8,178 bases of DNA from JASLDZ01 sp964235945 (GTDB taxonomy: Bacteria; Pseudomonadota; Alphaproteobacteria; Caulobacterales; Caulobacteraceae): positions 1 to 8,178 of the forward strand of contig CAXSDV010000075.1 of assembly GCA_964235945.1 (NCBI GenBank), given 5' to 3'. Shown here one piece after another: positions 4,793-8,178 of this stretch. The notes under the pieces are model-generated. The model worked only from the letters and a program-made list of their open reading frames with translations, was not told the DNA's origin and did not search any database. Numbering within the stretch: the first letter of the stretch is position 1; each line of letters starts with the position of its first letter. The position numbers were made by a program, and so were the translations under genes.

Positions 4793-6292
4793 ATGCCGGG
4801 GCTGGCGGGGAGCAGGGCTGAGGTGGAGATCACGGGGCAAGCGACGGGCCAGGCGGCCGGATCGGGCGAGGGCGCCCTGTGGGGCCGGGCCTGCCAGGCC
4901 CTGCGCACCGAGCTGGGCGACGCCCTGTTCGGCTCCTACGTCGCCCCCGCCAGCCTGCGCCGGGGCCGCAGCGGCCGGCTGGTGCTGGTCACCCCCACCG
5001 GCGTGGCGCGCGACTGGCTGCGCCGCAACGCCTGGCGGCGCATCGGCGAGGTGTGGGCCGAGCACGACCCCGAACGCCGCGCCCTCCAGCTCAAGTCGCG
5101 CAGCGAGTGGGAGGTGGAGGACGCCGCCGCGGTCGCCGCCCCGGCGGGCGTCGAGGCCGCACCCGCCGCGCCCGTGGTCGACGGGGTCGAGCCCGCCCGC
5201 GCGCCCGCCGTCCTGCGCCTGGCCACCTGCGAGGGGGCGCCCGTGCCCGCGCGCCCGGCCGGGGTGCTGGAGCGCCACAGCTTCGAGGGCTTCGTCGCGG
5301 GTCCGGCCAACGCCTTCGCCCTGGGCGCCGCGCGCCGGGTCGCGGAGGGCGCGGGCGGGGCCTTCAACCCCGTCGTGTTCCACAGCCCCTACGGCTTCGG
5401 CAAAACGCACCTGCTCCAGGCGGTGGCGCTGGAGGCGCAGGCGCGCCGGCCCCAGGCGCGGGTGGTCTACCTCGGGGCCGAGCGCTTCATGGCCGGCTAT
5501 GTGCGCGCGGTGATGGAGCGCTCGGGCCCGGCCTTCAAGGACGAGCTGCGCGCCGCCGACCTGCTCCTGATCGACGACGTCCAGTTCCTGGCGGGCAAGA
5601 AGGGCAGCCAGGAGGAGCTGTTCCACACGCTCACCGCCCTGATGGGCGAGGGCAAGAGCGTGGTGTTCGCTTGCGACCGCCACCCGAGCCAGCTCCAGGA
5701 GATGGACGCGCGCCTGCGCTCGCACCTGTGCGCCGGCCTGGTGTGCGGCATCGAGCCCTACGACCGCGCCCTGCGCCTGGGCGTGCTCGACAGGAAGCTG
5801 CACGAGCTGGCCGAGGACCTGGGCTGCGAGCGCGCCGCCCGCCCGGAGGTGCTGCAGTTCCTGGCCGACCGCTTCGTGGACTCGGTGCGCGAGCTGGAGG
5901 GCGGCCTCAAGACGCTGGTGGCGCGGGCGGGCGAGCGCCTGTCCCAGCTCAGCCTGGACGAGGCCTCCACCTTCCTGCGCCCGCACCTGAAGGGGGCCGA
6001 GCGCCGCGTCACCGTGGACGAGATCCAGAAGGCGGTGTGCGAGCACTACCGGCTCAAGCAGGCGGACCTGCTCAGCGAGCGTCGCACCCGCGCCATCGCC
6101 CGCCCGCGCCAGGTGGCCATGTTCCTGACCAAGGCGCTGACCACGCGCTCCTACCCCGACATCGGCCGCCGCTTCGGCAACCGCGACCACACCACCGTGC
6201 TCCACGCCGTGCGCCAGATCGAGAAGCTCAAGGCGGAGGACCCGGCCCTGGCGGCGGACGTGGACGCCCTCACGCGCAAGCTGCGGGAGTAG
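4793..6292 (+). CDS. dnaA: Chromosomal replication initiator DnaA
   Basis: This 499-residue protein is DnaA, the AAA+ ATPase that binds DnaA boxes and melts the replication origin. Domain I (about 25-105) carries the Caulobacter-like LGDALFGSYVAPASLR and GVARDWLRRNAWRRIGE. Domain II (about 110-160) is an Ala/Pro/Val-rich linker. Domain III has Walker A HSPYGFGKTHLL (K204, T205), Walker B LLLIDDVQF (D261, D262), sensor 1 around ACDRHPS, box VII RLRSHLCAGL (R309, matching Caulobacter R300) and sensor 2 SVRELEG (R366, matching R357). Domain IV ends with the DnaA signature IGRRFGNRDHTTVLHA from I457. ATG 4793 has a good ribosome binding site. The first Walker A glycine is serine (S198), while the GKT core is intact. 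The gene sits 358 bp after rpsT. The nearby GANTC sites suggest cell-cycle regulation. Confidence 0.96.
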   Translation: MPGLAGSRAEVEITGQATGQAAGSGEGALWGRACQALRTELGDALFGSYVAPASLRRGRSGRLVLVTPTGVARDWLRRNAWRRIGEVWAEHDPERRALQLKSRSEWEVEDAAAVAAPAGVEAAPAAPVVDGVEPARAPAVLRLATCEGAPVPARPAGVLERHSFEGFVAGPANAFALGAARRVAEGAGGAFNPVVFHSPYGFGKTHLLQAVALEAQARRPQARVVYLGAERFMAGYVRAVMERSGPAFKDELRAADLLLIDDVQFLAGKKGSQEELFHTLTALMGEGKSVVFACDRHPSQLQEMDARLRSHLCAGLVCGIEPYDRALRLGVLDRKLHELAEDLGCERAARPEVLQFLADRFVDSVRELEGGLKTLVARAGERLSQLSLDEASTFLRPHLKGAERRVTVDEIQKAVCEHYRLKQADLLSERRTRAIARPRQVAMFLTKALTTRSYPDIGRRFGNRDHTTVLHAVRQIEKLKAEDPALAADVDALTRKLRE

Positions 6293-6332
6293 CGCCGTCC
6301 CTTCCGCCCCGCCCCTCCCGCCGCCGCGCCCC

Positions 6333-6784
6333 GTGTTCGAGACGGACGGCCTGGAGGCGCACCTGGAGGCGGCGGGGGCCGACGACGAGGCGCGCGCCTT
6401 CGCCNNNNNNNNNNNNNNNNNNNNNNNNNNNNNNNNNNNNNNNNNNNNNNNNNNNNNNNNNNNNNNNNNNNNNNNNNNNNNNNNNNNNNNNNNNNNNNNN
6501 NNNNGGTCTGGGCCGCCGACCTCGCCCACGGCGGGGCGCCCATCCTCGACCCCGCGCTGACCCGGCGCTCGCTGGTGACGCACTTCTTCTTCGAGGACCG
6601 CCTCTACTACACGCCCATGCGGTCGGACGAGGCGTCCGGCCGCCTCGCCCTGCGCCTGCCCGCGGATGTGGCCATCGGGGGCGTGCGCTGGCCCCGGCGC
6701 GACGGGCGGGGGGTGCGGCCGGGCCTGCGCGAGGCGGCGGGGGCGGCGCGCAAGCTCCTGCTGCGCCGCCGGGTGCTGGGCTGA
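6333..6784 (+). CDS. Hypothetical protein, interrupted by an assembly gap
   Basis: I do not recognise this gene. It probably starts with GTG at 6333, 40 bp after the dnaA stop, reading (M)FETDGLEAHLEAAGADDEA up to the gap. After the gap the only protein-like frame begins near 6506 (VWAADLAHGGAPILDPAL), continues through VTHFFFEDRLYYTPMRSDE and ends in a basic tail KLLLRRRVLG with TGA at 6782-6784. The two parts are in different frames across exactly 100 Ns. This is expected if the gap length is a placeholder, so it is not evidence of a frameshift. That both parts belong to one gene is inferred from strand, spacing and lack of other stops or starts. About 24 and 92 residues are visible. No clear ribosome binding site precedes 6333. 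No catalytic motif or membrane segment is evident. Confidence 0.55.
6405..6504. other. Assembly gap (100 N)
   Basis: Exactly 100 undetermined bases, the usual placeholder for a gap of unknown size. The real missing length, and therefore the reading frame across it, is unknown. Flanking sequence is very GC-rich, which may explain the coverage loss. Confidence 0.98.
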
Positions 6785-6805
6785 GGCGCCGGGCGGACCG
6801 GCGCC
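6785..6805. terminator. Hairpin between convergent genes
   Basis: GGCGCCGG at 6785-6792 pairs perfectly with CCGGCGCC at 6798-6805 around a 5-nt loop. It starts directly after the stop codon of the upstream gene and ends 12 bases before the phaZ stop on the other strand. Its position in a 33-bp convergent junction suggests a shared bidirectional terminator. It lacks a T-run in both directions, so strength is uncertain. Confidence 0.5.
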
Positions 6806-6817
6806 GCGCGCGTCGCG

Positions 6818-8065
6818 TCAGGCCTGGTCGTTGCGGCGGATGAAGTCGCGCACCCGCGGGTAGATCTCCTCGCGGAAGCGGCGGCCGTTGAACACGCCGT
6901 AGTGGCCGACCTCCGGCTGGACGTAGAGCTCGCGCTTGTCCTCGGGCAGGCCGGTGCACAGGGCGTGGGCCGCCTGGGTCTGGCCGACGCCGGAGATGTC
7001 GTCCTCCTCGCCCTCCACCGTCATCAGCGCCACGTCCGTGATCGCTTCGGGCCGCACCGGGCGGCCGCGCTGCTCCAACAATCCCTGCGGCAACAGGTGG
7101 CGCTGGAACACGTAGTCGATGGTCTGGAGGTAGAACTCCTCCGTCAGGTCCAGCACGCTCAGGTACTCGTCGTAGAACTCGACGTGACGGTGCGCCCCGT
7201 CGCCGTCGCCGCGCACCAGGTCGCTGAAGTAGCGGCGGTGCGCGGCCTGGTGCTTTTCGGCGTTCATGCTCATGAAGCTGTAGAGCTGCACGAAGCCCGG
7301 GTACACGCGCCGCAGGGCGCCCGGGTGGGGCGGCGGCACCGTGTCGATCATGTTGGACCGGAACCAGGCGAAGGGCTTGGCGGCGGCCAGGGCGTTGGGG
7401 GCGGTGGGGGCCAGGCGCGCGTCGATGGGGCTGCCCATGAAGGTCATGGAGGCGGGGCGCGCGGCGTCGCCGTCCTCCGCCATCAGCGCGGCGGCGGCCA
7501 GCACGGGCGGGCCGGGCTGGCACACGGCCACCAGGTGCGGCCGGCCCCCCACCGCCGTCGTCATGGCGCGGATGTGGTCCACATAGTCGTGGAAGTCGAA
7601 GCGGCCCTCGGTGATCGGCACCTCCCGGGCGTTGACCCAGTCGGTGACGTAGACCTCGTGGTCCTGCAGGAAGGCCTGCACCGTGCCGCGCAGCAGGGTG
7701 GCGTAGTGACCCGAGAGCGGGGCCACGATCAGCACGGGCGGCTCGCCCGTGCGCCGCCCCGCCCGGCGCAGGTCCGACCAGTCGCGGGCGAAGTGCACCA
7801 GCCGGCACCAGGGCGAGCTCCACTCCACCTGCTCGCGCACGCGCACGGCCTGGCCGTCCACCTCGACCTGGTCGATGCGCCATTCGGGCTTGCCGTAGCG
7901 GCGGGTGACGTTGCTGAACAGGTCGGCGGCGGCGTGGGCGTTGCGTCCGAAGGGCGTGTCGCGCGCGGGGTTGGCGGACGACCCCCAGAACTCCCGCGCC
8001 AGGCGCGCGCCCGCGCGCCAGGGGGTGAGGGCGTCGTAGGCCAGTTCGTGGGCGGCGTAGATCAT
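6818..8065 (-). CDS. phaZ: Intracellular polyhydroxybutyrate depolymerase PhaZ
   Basis: The product (415 residues from this start) is an intracellular PHB/PHA depolymerase of the PhaZ1 type, an alpha/beta-hydrolase that releases hydroxybutyrate units from stored granules in the cytoplasm. The nucleophile elbow is AVCQPGPPV, with cysteine in place of the usual lipase-box serine (C182). The remaining triad candidates are D355 (or D356) in EGEEDDIS and H388 in EVGHYGVF. These positions nearly coincide with C183, D355 and H388 of the Ralstonia eutropha enzyme. PLSGHYATLLRGTV and VYVTDWVNAREVP are further family segments; no signal peptide is seen. I chose ATG 8065 because MIYAAHEL matches the family N-terminus and the triad numbering. 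A GTG at 8080 would add five residues and lies closer to the ribosome binding site. No phasin, phaC or phaR gene is in the window. Confidence 0.92.
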   Translation of the reverse strand: MIYAAHELAYDALTPWRAGARLAREFWGSSANPARDTPFGRNAHAAADLFSNVTRRYGKPEWRIDQVEVDGQAVRVREQVEWSSPWCRLVHFARDWSDLRRAGRRTGEPPVLIVAPLSGHYATLLRGTVQAFLQDHEVYVTDWVNAREVPITEGRFDFHDYVDHIRAMTTAVGGRPHLVAVCQPGPPVLAAAALMAEDGDAARPASMTFMGSPIDARLAPTAPNALAAAKPFAWFRSNMIDTVPPPHPGALRRVYPGFVQLYSFMSMNAEKHQAAHRRYFSDLVRGDGDGAHRHVEFYDEYLSVLDLTEEFYLQTIDYVFQRHLLPQGLLEQRGRPVRPEAITDVALMTVEGEEDDISGVGQTQAAHALCTGLPEDKRELYVQPEVGHYGVFNGRRFREEIYPRVRDFIRRNDQA

Positions 8066-8083
8066 GGCGGCGGCGCTCACGCG

Positions 8084-8089
8084 CTCCTT
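8084..8089 (-). promoter_or_regulatory. phaZ Shine-Dalgarno that leaves the start ambiguous
   Basis: On the minus strand AAGGAG lies three bases before GTG (8078-8080) and 18 bases before ATG (8063-8065). Neither spacing is ideal. Spacing favours the GTG, while protein alignment favours the ATG. The two starts differ by only five residues. Confidence 0.55.
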
Positions 8090-8107
8090 GGGTCGGTTCG
8101 GCGCAGC

Positions 8108-8136
8108 TTGTCATGCCGCACTTGCGAGATGACGAA
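8108..8136. promoter_or_regulatory. Imperfect inverted repeat upstream of phaZ
   Basis: GTCAT at 8110-8114 mirrors ATGAC at 8129-8133, and the arms extend imperfectly to TTGTCAT and ATGACGAA. It lies roughly 45-70 bases upstream of the phaZ start, where an operator could sit. No recognisable -35/-10 pair was found in 8081-8178, so this is only a weak regulatory candidate. Confidence 0.2.
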
Positions 8137-8178
8137 TGTGGGCGGAGCTCGGCGGTTCCGCCAGCGGCCTCGCCTGCG

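Noticed and set aside
4664..6583. Long minus-strand open frame opposite dnaA, running through the gap
   Set aside because: It is a shadow of dnaA codon usage, contains the unknown bases, and has no family features.
6333..6784. Frameshifted pseudogene
   Set aside because: The frame change coincides exactly with a 100-N placeholder of unknown true length, so no frameshift can be claimed.
7571..7583. ATGTGG-T-CCACAT palindrome inside phaZ as an operator
   Set aside because: It lies well within the conserved coding region, and short palindromes of this size are expected by chance.

Overview
The window reads as an ordinary chromosomal segment of a very GC-rich alphaproteobacterium, probably near the Caulobacterales. 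The DnaA N-terminal domain, its PYGFGKTHLL Walker A region, its RSHL box VII region and its SVRELEG sensor-2 region follow the Caulobacter pattern as I remember it. The adjacent rpsT-dnaA pair, the extreme scarcity of GANTC (CcrM) sites with two of them in the dnaA leader, and a PHB depolymerase of the intracellular Cys-nucleophile type fit the same lineage. The genus cannot be fixed from sequence alone.

Layout, left to right. (1) 1-284: the 3' end of ilvC (ketol-acid reductoisomerase), followed by a perfect 17-bp hairpin at 290-336. (2) 352-4054: crtY-crtI-crtB, a compact carotenoid operon joined by two 4-bp start/stop overlaps (ATGA, then GTGA). Together these enzymes make phytoene from GGPP, desaturate it to lycopene and cyclise it to beta-carotene. 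No crtE, crtZ or crtW lies in the window. (3) 4067-4518: rpsT with its own promoter and a U-tract terminator. (4) 4519-6292: a structured dnaA leader with two GANTC sites, a candidate promoter and competing hairpins, then dnaA. (5) 6333-6784: an unrecognised gene interrupted by a 100-N assembly gap. (6) 6818-8065, minus strand: phaZ, convergent with the unknown gene, with a small hairpin between the two stops.

Functionally the window sets housekeeping genes (branched-chain amino acid synthesis, ribosomal protein S20, the replication initiator) beside two accessory functions: carotenoid synthesis and carbon-reserve mobilisation. I see no transposase, integrase, tRNA, rRNA, CRISPR array or phage gene, and no evidence of a new multi-gene system. 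The parts most worth a second look are the dnaA regulatory region (4464-4792), the ilvC-crtY junction, the repeat-rich start of crtI, and the gapped unknown gene.
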